Positions 15,713-24,214 of a DNA stretch of 64,000 bases are shown in pieces (within the stretch, counting starts at the first letter, position 1; every line of letters begins with the position of its first letter). A model generated the notes under the pieces. The model made no database searches, had not been told where the DNA came from, and saw only the letters and a list, made by a program, of their open reading frames with translations. The position numbers and the translations under genes were made by a program. The stretch comes from Dyadobacter sp. CECT 9275 (GTDB lineage Bacteria; Bacteroidota; Bacteroidia; Cytophagales; Spirosomataceae): the NCBI RefSeq assembly GCF_907164905.1, contig NZ_CAJRAF010000004.1:496001-560000 (forward strand), given 5' to 3'.

Positions 15713-17752
15713 CTATTCTTTCACCATTCTGATAATCCGGGTACCTTCCTGGTTAGTAACTTTTAGCAGATACAAGCCTCTCTGTAGATTTGAGATGCCG
15801 ATGCTTGCTTCCGCCGACTTTGTTTTAAAACTGTTATGATAAACCAAAGCACCGGCTTGTGTAAGGATTTCAACCTGTTTCAGAGCAGATGTGCTTTTTA
15901 CATTCACTTCGTTTACAGCAGGATTGGGATAAGCTTCTGCGGTTCCCAGGTTACCGCAGCTTCCGGCGCTGACAGCCCTAATGGTGCTGTACTCAAAGGT
16001 ATCATCCATATCCACCTGTTTCAGGCGATAGTATTGGTTACGGGCTGCGGCGGATTCCGAAGCAAAAGGATTATCCGTAAAGGCATATTTACTGATGCCC
16101 GTATCAAACTTTACATCACCTATCCTTGTGAAGGTTCTGGCATCGGCAGAGCGTTCCACTTCAAAATGTGAGAAGTTTTTGGCTTCAGCTACCGTCCACG
16201 CCAGTTTTACGGTACAATTCTCTTTTTCAGCAGTGAAAGAGGACAAAGTCACAGGCAGAGACGAATCAGTCGGAGGCTCTGTACGGCAAGTCTGCGTGGT
16301 CTGAGGATAGGTAATAGAATACGTCGCATCAGGTGGGAGCGTAATTCGAACGGACGCACCTGTTTTTTTGATGCTGGCCGTCAGATCGCTCGTTTCCTGC
16401 CACACACCGCTCACCTGCTTCCATCCCGGCCAGGCTATTCCCTTCCCGTTTTGGTCCACAGCGGCACCCGGATACAATAAGTCGCCTTTTAATCCCAGTC
16501 CCGACTCGGTTTTTACAATTTCACCATCCTTGTTGAGCCACTCGATTTTAGCGGTCAATCCGGTTGCGTCAAAATCAGGCGTCACCTCATAATGCAGCCA
16601 CGGAGCATCCTTCACGCAGGAAGATGATGCAGTGATGGTTATCTTAGGATCGGGTTTGGTCAGCGGTACCGAGGACACAAAGTTTCGCCAGTGAATTTCC
16701 CCGCCATTGTGCACAAAGGATTTCGCTATCACCTGCCCGTCAATATTATTACTGCCGTTTTTTGTAAGATTCGCCTGCGGCGCAAAAATGGTTCCTTTGA
16801 TCGTATTGTTCCCGGAAATTACCAGGTCTCCCGTGGCATCCGGGAAATTATAAAGCACCTGGCTTCCCTGTGCATCGGAAAGTCCCATATTCGGGAAGTC
16901 AAGGCTTTTGTTGAACGCCGCATAATTCACGATGTTAATGATCAGTGCATAGCTGTTTGACGTCTCACTGCCCATAGCAGGCCCGCTAGGCACATTGTCC
17001 ATATTAAAGTGTGAAATAGAATTCCATACTTCGGCCGTTACAGTCAGTACATTCACACCATTGGCATTTACAGAAAGTTTGGGATTGTTGCTGTAAACAC
17101 CCGTCGTAACATAAGGACCCGGAACCGCGACATTGTTCTCGTTTATAATAGGTAAATTATCCGTCAGTGATTTCATCCCGGCAGATTTTTCAACGAATGC
17201 GGTAAATGCCCCGTCGATATCAATCTGCCCTGCACCTGTTCCGAATATATTTTCGGCAACCGGGTTACCCACATCCACTGCCGGACTTCCCCAGGAATTT
17301 GCATTTGAATTAAGACTGACCCTGGGCTCACTGTCGTATCCTGAAGATGAGCCGGTAACACGGATATTTGCGTTGGCACCATTTCCATCTTTAAACCAGA
17401 TCTTAAGGTTAGTAGGGCTGCTTACATTTCCAATTTTAATATAATTGCTATTGTTTATTTTAAGATCTCCCGACGAAAGGTTCAGGCCACCGCGTACTGC
17501 CAGACCAATGGGCGCATTGCCCACATAAAAGCCAGGCTGACTTGTACTGGGGCTGATCTGATAGGTACCTGTGGTAACATTTCCTCCTGCGGCCACGGCA
17601 CCTTCGGCCTCGCGGCCTAACAAAGAAACATCTCCCTTAACAAACACATTGAATCCTTTTGCTGCTGCCGTAGGGCTCTGCGCTAAAACATGATATTCTA
17701 AACTCAGGAAAAGGGAAAAAGAAGATAGTATAATTTTTAATGCTCTAATCAT
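15713..17752 (-). CDS. Choice-of-anchor A surface protein with type IX secretion tail
   Basis: A 679-residue protein with a signal peptide ending YHVLAQ. Residues about 20-345 are the choice-of-anchor A domain: KGFNVFVKGDVSLLGREAEG with AVAAGGNV at the start, and NNTIKGTIFAPQANLTKNGS with NNIDGQVIAKSF later, a beta-helix-like unit. After a middle beta region, VAEAKNFSHFEVERSADART begins a fibronectin-like repeat. The end, YPNPAVNEVNVKS to GLYLLKVTNQEGTRIIRMVK, is a type A T9SS sorting domain. It is a cell-surface or secreted protein, perhaps adhesive. The start at 17752 (ATG) replaces a TTG five codons upstream. Confidence 0.88.
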   Translation of the reverse strand: MIRALKIILSSFSLFLSLEYHVLAQSPTAAAKGFNVFVKGDVSLLGREAEGAVAAGGNVTTGTYQISPSTSQPGFYVGNAPIGLAVRGGLNLSSGDLKINNSNYIKIGNVSSPTNLKIWFKDGNGANANIRVTGSSSGYDSEPRVSLNSNANSWGSPAVDVGNPVAENIFGTGAGQIDIDGAFTAFVEKSAGMKSLTDNLPIINENNVAVPGPYVTTGVYSNNPKLSVNANGVNVLTVTAEVWNSISHFNMDNVPSGPAMGSETSNSYALIINIVNYAAFNKSLDFPNMGLSDAQGSQVLYNFPDATGDLVISGNNTIKGTIFAPQANLTKNGSNNIDGQVIAKSFVHNGGEIHWRNFVSSVPLTKPDPKITITASSSCVKDAPWLHYEVTPDFDATGLTAKIEWLNKDGEIVKTESGLGLKGDLLYPGAAVDQNGKGIAWPGWKQVSGVWQETSDLTASIKKTGASVRITLPPDATYSITYPQTTQTCRTEPPTDSSLPVTLSSFTAEKENCTVKLAWTVAEAKNFSHFEVERSADARTFTRIGDVKFDTGISKYAFTDNPFASESAAARNQYYRLKQVDMDDTFEYSTIRAVSAGSCGNLGTAEAYPNPAVNEVNVKSTSALKQVEILTQAGALVYHNSFKTKSAEASIGISNLQRGLYLLKVTNQEGTRIIRMVKE

Positions 17753-17767
17753 ATCTAGTTGAGACAA

Positions 17768-18110
17768 ATGGTTTACTCAACTAAATTAGATCGGCATCAG
17801 ACACTCAGAAAATAAAGGGTACGACCTCTCCAAAATATGGGGTGTATCCTTGCATCCGAGGGGTGACTTTTACGGCACAATTTGTACTATTTAAATAATA
17901 CGAATCACTAAATAGATTTATTTTATCGTTATATTTTAACTATTTCTACGATAAAAAAACAACTACTTACCTTGCCAAAAAGTAAAAATAATGCGATTAT
18001 AGTGTAAAAATAATACTTTATAGGTATTTTCAGAGCGCAACAATGCTTCCAACCAGCCTAAGAGGGATGTACATTAAAATATAATAAAAAAAAGAAGCCA
18101 CTTAACTACA
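17768..18110. other. AT-rich intergenic region
   Basis: About 340 bases upstream of the choice-of-anchor A gene and downstream of the XRE-S24 gene, both on the minus strand. It is strongly AT rich around 17885-18020 and probably carries the surface-protein promoter. No reading frame or stable hairpin stands out. Confidence 0.4.
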
Positions 18111-18929
18111 CTATCGAATCCCAGCGCCACTCTTCAGTGTTTTGATCTCCGACTGCATCTCCTGAAGCATTTTCATGAGCTGCTGCATATCTGTCTGAGG
18201 TTCGGGCAGTTGCTTACTATGGAAGCTATAATATTCCCACAGCTCTATTACCTCAGAAATCGGAACGGTATAGGCAAAATACTGTTTATTAAAAGATTGC
18301 AACAGCATGGTGCCGTCCTTATTAATGGAGACCTGCTTAAAAACAAAATCCTGATCCCCCTTCAGAATAACGATGCACGGCGTTTCATCCTTTACCTTGG
18401 TCCAGTCCTGAATGTAACGCGCAACAATATCACTTCCCTCAGGCACGGGCAGCATACTGTCGCCTACAGTTGGAAACATCCTGAAAGTGCCATTTCGCGG
18501 CAGATTCGGGATATTAAACTTTGGCAAAGTGGCGAGGAACTCAGGGTCACTATACCCGGACCGATAGCCCGCTTTCGCCTTCACAGGAACATATTCTACG
18601 TTTTCCTTTTCCTCACTATCCACTGTTATTGCCAAAACACGAATGTTATGGCCCTTCATAAACAACTCACTCCCCTCTTCAAGGTCTTTCAGTTTTTGTT
18701 CAGAAAGCTTTGAAAGATCTATCTTTAGCAGGCTATCAATACTCATCCTGAAAAATTCGGAAAAATTAATAAGGTCATCTATGGTCGGATTTGCCGTCCT
18801 CCCGCTTTCGTGCGCATTGAGCTTCACCCTGGATATCCCCAGCTTTTCGGCCAAGGCCTCCTGGCTTAACTTTTGGCGTAACCTGAGGTATTTGATATTA
18901 ACAGCCCAAAAAATTTCCTGATTTTCCAT
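18111..18929 (-). CDS. XRE-family regulator with S24 (LexA/CI-like) peptidase domain
   Basis: A 272-residue protein. Residues about 9-60 form an XRE HTH (LRLRQKLSQEALAEKLGISR then VKLNAHESGR). The C-terminal half is S24-like: RMFPTVGDSMLPVPEGSDIV holds the catalytic Ser, and PCIVILKGDQDFVFKQV the likely Lys. LexA-type self-cleavage would inactivate the repressor on DNA damage or another signal. The very C-terminus is a short coiled coil (MQQLMKMLQEMQSEIKTLKS), which may add oligomerisation. The ATG at 18929 is preferred to the TTG at 18944. GATAC motifs over its promoter suggest autoregulation. Confidence 0.88.
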   Translation of the reverse strand: MENQEIFWAVNIKYLRLRQKLSQEALAEKLGISRVKLNAHESGRTANPTIDDLINFSEFFRMSIDSLLKIDLSKLSEQKLKDLEEGSELFMKGHNIRVLAITVDSEEKENVEYVPVKAKAGYRSGYSDPEFLATLPKFNIPNLPRNGTFRMFPTVGDSMLPVPEGSDIVARYIQDWTKVKDETPCIVILKGDQDFVFKQVSINKDGTMLLQSFNKQYFAYTVPISEVIELWEYYSFHSKQLPEPQTDMQQLMKMLQEMQSEIKTLKSGAGIR

Positions 18930-18958
18930 AACTCCTGATAACAATGATTGAACAACAA

Positions 18959-19007
18959 GATACTTTCAGTATCAAATCTAATGATATTATTGATACCATG
19001 ATACAAA
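18959..19007 (-). promoter_or_regulatory. XRE-S24 promoter with GATAC operators
   Basis: On the minus strand TTTG (19004-19007) and TAGATTTG (18973-18980) are 23 bases apart, an acceptable Bacteroidota promoter. Around it lie GATACTTTCAGTATC (18959-18973, 6-bp arms, 3-base centre) and two further GATAC copies at 18992-18996 and 19000-19004. The repeats cover both promoter elements, as expected of repressor sites. Confidence 0.55.
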
Positions 19008-19190
19008 ATTTCATTTATTTTTTATTCAAACACCTTGATTATCTGACCTAAAAAACCGCATGAAGCAAAAAGATCCTGCGACATCTTCCCGCCGCGAGTA
19101 GTACCAGGCCGGGTACCTTCTTATTCGATACCACTTTCGCGGATCTGCCAGCATTTTTTATTTATATCCTTAAAATACTAGTTTTTAATT

Positions 19191-19224
19191 TTTGTTTAAC
19201 TATTTTTGAAAAAAGTTAAACAAA
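19191..19224. promoter_or_regulatory. Inverted repeat and -7 box before the CarH-like gene
   Basis: TTTGTTTAACT (19191-19201) and AGTTAAACAAA (19214-19224) form a perfect 11-bp inverted repeat with a 12-base spacer; the second arm ends at the start codon. TATTTTTG (19201-19208), a match to the -7 box TAnnTTTG, sits between the arms, so a bound MerR-type dimer or tetramer would cover the core promoter. No clear -33 TTTG at normal spacing was found. Confidence 0.6.
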
Positions 19225-20118
19225 ATGTCAACCTACTCGATTCGGGATCTGGAAAGGCTCAGCAACCTCAAAGCGCATACCATCAGGATATGGGAGCAGC
19301 GCTATGGCCTGTTGCAGCCAGAGAGGACAGAGTCGAATATCCGGTTTTATAACGACGATCATTTAAAGAAGCTGCTCAACGTGTGCGTACTACTGGATCG
19401 CGGGATGAAGATATCACACATCAGCAGGCTCAGTAATGAGGAGATCAGAAATGAAATAGAAAAAGCCATACAGGAATCTTACACGGACGACAGATACCTG
19501 AACCCCGTTATCAGCCAAGCACTTATCGCCATTGCCACCTATAACGAAAAGGTAATCAATGGGTTAATCGACCAAACGATCAGGCATTTGGGCATGAGAG
19601 ATACCTACATGAAGCTCATTTATCCGATGCTGGTACGCACGGGGCTGATGTGGACGAAGGACGACCTGCTGCCTTCGCAAGAACACTTTTTGTCCAATAT
19701 TGTACGCAGGAAACTCTTTAGTGCCATTGACCAGCTGCCTATTCCGGAAAATCCGGCGCAGACATGGGTGTTGTTCCTCAACGAAGACGAAGACCACGAG
19801 ATCGGCCTTTTGTTTGCTTACTATATGATCCGGCAACAGGGCCACCGAGCCGTTTATCTTGGCGCCAGAGTGCCCTATCACGATTTATCAAATGTGATCA
19901 ACAATTGCCTTCCCACACATATTTGTACATTTATTGTCAGGCAACGGCCACAGGAAGAAACAGAGCGGTTTATCCAGAATCTTATCAACGACTTTGGTCA
20001 GGTCCGATTGTGTGTCTCAGGAAAAACGGACGGTATTCAAGAAACAGATTTGCAACATAAGGTAACGGTACTCAGGCATATTGATAATCTTCTGGACTTG
20101 TTAAACACTTCAAACTAA
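19225..20118 (+). CDS. CarH-like MerR regulator with cobalamin-binding domain
   Basis: A 297-residue protein. Residues 3-70 are a MerR HTH (TYSIRDLERLSNLKAHTIRI, WEQRYGLLQPERTESNIRFY). The remainder resembles the four-helix and Rossmann B12 domains of CarH: Trp143, Glu153 and His154 keep exactly the W-x9-E-H spacing of the CarH light-sensing pocket, and His191 in EDHEIG stands for the lower axial His, with D replaced by E in the DxHxxG motif. CarH binds adenosylcobalamin, represses carotenoid genes in the dark and leaves DNA when light breaks the Co-C bond. Here it directly abuts crtI, so light-induced pigment synthesis is predicted. Whether B12 binds here is inference. Confidence 0.85.
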   Translation: MSTYSIRDLERLSNLKAHTIRIWEQRYGLLQPERTESNIRFYNDDHLKKLLNVCVLLDRGMKISHISRLSNEEIRNEIEKAIQESYTDDRYLNPVISQALIAIATYNEKVINGLIDQTIRHLGMRDTYMKLIYPMLVRTGLMWTKDDLLPSQEHFLSNIVRRKLFSAIDQLPIPENPAQTWVLFLNEDEDHEIGLLFAYYMIRQQGHRAVYLGARVPYHDLSNVINNCLPTHICTFIVRQRPQEETERFIQNLINDFGQVRLCVSGKTDGIQETDLQHKVTVLRHIDNLLDLLNTSN

Positions 20119-21600
20119 ATGACAATCAAACGATCAGTGGCGGTTATTGGGTCAGGCTTTGCCGGCATGGCAGCCGCCGCGGTGCTGGCTAAAAATGATA
20201 TTCGTGTAACGGTTCTGGAAAAAAACGAAACCACCGGCGGCCGGGCCCGTGTCCTGAGAGAAGCGGGATTCACTTTTGATATGGGCCCCAGCTGGTTCTG
20301 GATGCCTGATGTGTATGAAAAATTTTATAACATTTTTGGCCATACGACGTCGGATTTCTATGAATTGAAAAAGCTGGATCCGGGCTTTGCCGTCATTTTT
20401 GGCGGCAATGAAGTATGGGATATCCCAGCGGACTTCGAAGAAATATGCAACCTTTTTGAAGATACAGAAAAAGGAGCAGGCGCGCAACTGCAAAAGTTTA
20501 TCGACGATGGTGCGTTAAAGTACCAAATCGGCATGGGCGAAATGGTGTATAAGCCCAGCCATTCGATCCTGGAATTCATGAGCCTGAAGCTGGCCAGAGA
20601 TGCTTTCAAGCTACAGGTATTCTCGTCCTTTAAAGATCATGTGCGGCAGCACTTCCGAGACCCGCGCCTGCTGGCACTGATGGAGTTTCCCGTGCTGTTC
20701 CTGGGAGCCATGCCCAAGGATACACCGGCTATGTACAGCCTTATGAATTATGCGGGGCTCAAGCAGGGGACCTACTACCCCATGGGCGGCTTTGGAAAGG
20801 TAGCGGAATCCTTTCTGAAAATTGCCCGGAGCAATGGCGTAAACATCAAAACATCACATGCGGTTGAAGCGCTCACGGTTTCAGATCATACCATCGTCAG
20901 TGTAAGAGGAAAGGATATGCTGCTGCCTACCGACGGGGTGATTGGAACGGCCGATTACCATCATATTGAAAGCCAGCTGCTGCCTGAGGTATTCCGTTCC
21001 TACCCGGAATCTTACTGGGAAAAGCGGATCATGGCTCCTTCCTGCCTGATATTTTACCTGGGTGTTCATAAAAAAATCGATCGGCTGCGGCACCATAACC
21101 TATTCTTCGACGAAAGTTTCGAAGCACATGCCGAGCATATCTATAAAGATAAAATGTGGCCGTTAAAGCCTCTTTTCTATGTAAGTTGTCCTTCAAAAAC
21201 CGACGAATCGGTTGCTCCAGACGGAATGGAAAATATATTTATCCTGATGCCCATCGCAACAGGGCTCACGGATAACGATGCAATACGCGAAGAATACTAT
21301 GACAAACTGATGGAACGCCTCGAAAAATTTGCAGGTGAAGATATCCGCTCCCATGTCATTTATAAAAAAAGCTATTGCGTTTCCGACTTTGTGCACGACT
21401 ACAACGCCTACCAGGGAAATGCTTATGGCCTGGCCAACACACTGATGCAGACGGCGATTTTTAAACCAAAAATCAAAAGTCAGAAAATAAACAACCTCTT
21501 TTATGCAGGCCAGCTTACCGTACCTGGCCCTGGTGTACCTCCATCTGTGATCTCCGGACAGATTGCAGCCCATGAAATGCTGAAAACCCTAAAGAAATGA
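20119..21600 (+). CDS. crtI: Phytoene desaturase
   Basis: A 493-residue protein. The FAD-binding motif is SVAVIGSGFAGMAAAAVLAK with the acidic end of strand 2 in VTVLEKNETTGGRARV; the C-terminal CrtI signature is LTVPGPGVPPSVISGQIAAH. It introduces double bonds into phytoene to give lycopene (normally four steps in bacterial CrtI). The length is normal for the family. It begins on the base after the regulator stop and ends three bases before crtB, so it is translated in one operon. Confidence 0.95.
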   Translation: MTIKRSVAVIGSGFAGMAAAAVLAKNDIRVTVLEKNETTGGRARVLREAGFTFDMGPSWFWMPDVYEKFYNIFGHTTSDFYELKKLDPGFAVIFGGNEVWDIPADFEEICNLFEDTEKGAGAQLQKFIDDGALKYQIGMGEMVYKPSHSILEFMSLKLARDAFKLQVFSSFKDHVRQHFRDPRLLALMEFPVLFLGAMPKDTPAMYSLMNYAGLKQGTYYPMGGFGKVAESFLKIARSNGVNIKTSHAVEALTVSDHTIVSVRGKDMLLPTDGVIGTADYHHIESQLLPEVFRSYPESYWEKRIMAPSCLIFYLGVHKKIDRLRHHNLFFDESFEAHAEHIYKDKMWPLKPLFYVSCPSKTDESVAPDGMENIFILMPIATGLTDNDAIREEYYDKLMERLEKFAGEDIRSHVIYKKSYCVSDFVHDYNAYQGNAYGLANTLMQTAIFKPKIKSQKINNLFYAGQLTVPGPGVPPSVISGQIAAHEMLKTLKK

Positions 21601-21603
21601 CGT

Positions 21604-22440
21604 ATGAAAATCATTTTTGACAATTTATCCGCAACATGCAGCAAGGTAACCACCCAGCTTTACAGTACTTCCTTCTCGCTCGGTATTTATTTCCTAAAAA
21701 GAGAATTCCATGAACCGATTTACGGAATTTATGGATTTGTAAGGCTTGCCGACGAAATTGTGGATAGCTTCCATGGTTTCGATAAAGAATTCCTGATCCA
21801 AAAAATGCGGAACGATACCGTGGAAGCCATTACCCAGAAAATCAGTATCAACCCTATCCTCAACAGTTTCCAGGCAGTGGTTCACCGATATCACATCGGC
21901 TGGGATCTGATCGATACCTTTTTGCTGAGCATGGAAATGGACCTCCGGAAAACCGAGCACAACAGTGATTCCTACAATCAGTACATCCTGGGCTCTGCAG
22001 AGGTAGTGGGGCTGATGTGTCTGAGGGTATTTACCGAAGGCAATAATGATCTGTACCAGGAACTGAAACCCTATGCCATGAAACTGGGGGCGGCGTTTCA
22101 AAAGGTAAATTTCCTGCGCGACCTGAAAGCCGATTACCAGGAACTGGGCAGAACCTATTTTCCCGGTGTAAATTTCAATCACTTTTCGGCGCACGACAAG
22201 GAGGAGATACAAAAAGAAATAGAGTCGGATTTCAGCAATGCGCTGATGGGTATCAAAAAATTACCTACCAGCTCCCGGCGAGGGGTATACCTGGCTTACT
22301 TTTATTACCACAAGTTATTTCTGAGAATCAAGGCCACTCCACCGGAAAAGGTAATGGATGCCAGGATCAGAATTCCTGACAGCAATAAAATAGGCCTGAT
22401 GTTACAATCACTTTTACGTCACCAGTTTGATCTTTTATGA
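21604..22440 (+). CDS. crtB: Phytoene synthase
   Basis: A 278-residue squalene/phytoene synthase. The first Asp-rich motif is Asp50-x3-Asp54 in VRLADEIVD; the second is FLRDLKADYQELGRTYFP; YSTSFSLGIYFLKRE near the start is the usual substrate-flap region. It condenses two geranylgeranyl diphosphates head to head into phytoene, the first committed step of carotenoid synthesis. No GGPP synthase gene is visible in this cluster, so that enzyme must come from elsewhere. Confidence 0.95.
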   Translation: MKIIFDNLSATCSKVTTQLYSTSFSLGIYFLKREFHEPIYGIYGFVRLADEIVDSFHGFDKEFLIQKMRNDTVEAITQKISINPILNSFQAVVHRYHIGWDLIDTFLLSMEMDLRKTEHNSDSYNQYILGSAEVVGLMCLRVFTEGNNDLYQELKPYAMKLGAAFQKVNFLRDLKADYQELGRTYFPGVNFNHFSAHDKEEIQKEIESDFSNALMGIKKLPTSSRRGVYLAYFYYHKLFLRIKATPPEKVMDARIRIPDSNKIGLMLQSLLRHQFDLL

Positions 22441-22524
22441 AAAGTTTTTGTTCCCTGAATATGTATCATTCCGCCGCCGGGGCCGTTGATAAGATGGTGA
22501 ACAAATACTAACTCCTAATAATAT

Positions 22525-23055
22525 ATGAATGTACAGGTAGTTTTGGTTGATGAAAATGATACGCCTGTGGGCCTGATGCCCAAGATGGAAGCACATGAAA
22601 AGGGAGCTCTGCACCGGGCTATTTCGGTATTCATTTTTAATACCGAAGGTGACCTCCTGCTGCAGCAACGCCGTTACGACAAGTACCATTCCGGCGGATT
22701 GTGGACAAACACTTGCTGCAGCCATCCGCTGCCGGAAGAAGATACCACTCGCGCAGCCAACCGCAGGCTCCTGGAAGAAATGGGAATAGAGGCTGAACTC
22801 CACTTTTTGTTTTCCTTCCAATACCATGCTGCCCTGGAAAACGGACTCACCGAGCACGAGCTGGATCATGTCTTCTGGGGAATTACCGATCAAAAACCTG
22901 ACATTAATATCAGCGAAGTTGAAAGTTACAAATACATATCCCGAACCGAGTTGCTGGCAGACCTCACTGCAAGATCCGAAACCTATACCGAATGGTTTAA
23001 AATCTGTATCCAGGATGTACTTGAAAAAATTGAATCCCAAACCAAAAGTTTATGA
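22525..23055 (+). CDS. idi: Isopentenyl-diphosphate delta-isomerase, type I
   Basis: A 176-residue Nudix-fold protein. The active-site Cys is in LWTNTCCSHPLPEED, the Nudix-like helix follows in AANRRLLEEMGIEAEL, and the second catalytic Glu in EHELDHVFWG. It interconverts IPP and DMAPP, balancing precursors for GGPP. Its presence between crtB and crtZ raises isoprenoid supply for the pathway and perhaps for the neighbouring UbiA operon. An 84-base gap before it is the largest in the operon. It overlaps crtZ by four bases (ATGA). Confidence 0.95.
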   Translation: MNVQVVLVDENDTPVGLMPKMEAHEKGALHRAISVFIFNTEGDLLLQQRRYDKYHSGGLWTNTCCSHPLPEEDTTRAANRRLLEEMGIEAELHFLFSFQYHAALENGLTEHELDHVFWGITDQKPDINISEVESYKYISRTELLADLTARSETYTEWFKICIQDVLEKIESQTKSL

Positions 23056-23525
23056 ATTCCTCGTTGGTTAGCTTTCTGATTGTGCTATTGTCTTTTATGG
23101 GCATGGAATGCGTTGCCTGGATTGCCCATAAATACCTGATGCACGGAATGTTATGGTTTTTACACAGTGATCACCATAAACGCGACGACCAGGGATTTTT
23201 TGAAAAGAACGATTTTTTCTTTCTCATTTTTGCAATACCTGGCATCATTTGCCTGTTTGTCGGTCTGCGTAATCATTTCAATGCACTGTTTTGGGTGGGC
23301 CTGGGCATTACAATGTATGGCTTTGCCTATTTTTTGGTTCACGATGTATTTATTCATCAGCGTTTCAAAATACTCAGAAATTCAGACTCCACTTATCTGA
23401 AAGCCATTCGCCGCGCGCATAAAATGCATCACAAACACACCGGCAAACACGACGGGGAATGTTTTGGTATGCTGTGGGTACCCTTGAAGTATTTCCGGGA
23501 AGTAAGAAAGACGTCTGTCAAATGA
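23052..23525 (+). CDS. crtZ: Beta-carotene hydroxylase
   Basis: A 157-residue membrane protein of the fatty-acid-hydroxylase superfamily, with four hydrophobic helices and the His-box set HKYLMHGMLWFLHSDHH, HDVFIHQRF and RRAHKMHHKHTGKHDGE that binds two irons. It hydroxylates both beta-rings at C3, turning beta-carotene into zeaxanthin. It overlaps idi and the cyclase gene by four bases each (ATGA on both sides), so translation is coupled. Confidence 0.93.
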   Translation: MNSSLVSFLIVLLSFMGMECVAWIAHKYLMHGMLWFLHSDHHKRDDQGFFEKNDFFFLIFAIPGIICLFVGLRNHFNALFWVGLGITMYGFAYFLVHDVFIHQRFKILRNSDSTYLKAIRRAHKMHHKHTGKHDGECFGMLWVPLKYFREVRKTSVK

Positions 23526-24214
23526 ATTATCTGTACCTGCTCGTGGACCTTGGGGCGCTATCCGTCCCTTTGCTGTTTTCCTTTCATCCTAAAATACAGC
23601 TCTATAAACAATATCCTTCCTTATGGAGCGCCATTATCCTGACCACCATTCCATTTATTATCTGGGATAGCCATTTTACGCATATCAAGGTATGGGGTTT
23701 TAATCCGGATTATCTTCTGGGGATTTATTTTTGGGGATTGCCAATCGAAGAAATACTGTTTTTCATCTGTATTCCCTATGCCTGTCTTTTCACGTATTAC
23801 TGCTTCCGGCTGTACCTTTCCAACACATTTTCCCTTAAATATGAAAAATTAATTACGCTGATATTCCTGACGCTCACACTTGCAGGAGGCTTCCTTTTTT
23901 ACGATCGGCTTTATACTTTTTATACTTCCGTTTTCTTAGGTATTACCCTGGTACTGAGTTTAATTTTCAGGCTAAAATGGCTCAGTAAATTTTATTATGT
24001 GCACATGTTTCTGCTGCTCCCCTTTTTTATTGTAAACGGAATACTGACCGGAACCGGTCTTGAAAAACCTATTGTATGGTATAACGACAATGAAAATATG
24101 GCACTTCGGATTGTAACCATTCCAATGGAAGATATTTTTTATGGCATGCTCATGCTTCTTATAAATACCTGCCTATTCGAATACTTTATGGCGTTCAGAC
24201 GAAAAACTTTATGA
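23522..24214 (+). CDS. Lycopene beta-cyclase, fused CrtYc-CrtYd type
   Basis: A 230-residue protein from the ATG that overlaps the crtZ stop. It has six to seven hydrophobic helices and two copies of the heterodimer-cyclase motif: GLPIEEILFFICIP in the first half and VTIPMEDIFYGMLMLLIN in the second (P-x-E-[ED] core). In actinobacteria the two halves are separate CrtYc and CrtYd; fused forms occur in Bacteroidota and archaea. It forms the beta-rings of beta-carotene. The stop codon abuts that of the convergent FAD oxidoreductase with no spacer. Confidence 0.92.
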   Translation: MNYLYLLVDLGALSVPLLFSFHPKIQLYKQYPSLWSAIILTTIPFIIWDSHFTHIKVWGFNPDYLLGIYFWGLPIEEILFFICIPYACLFTYYCFRLYLSNTFSLKYEKLITLIFLTLTLAGGFLFYDRLYTFYTSVFLGITLVLSLIFRLKWLSKFYYVHMFLLLPFFIVNGILTGTGLEKPIVWYNDNENMALRIVTIPMEDIFYGMLMLLINTCLFEYFMAFRRKTL

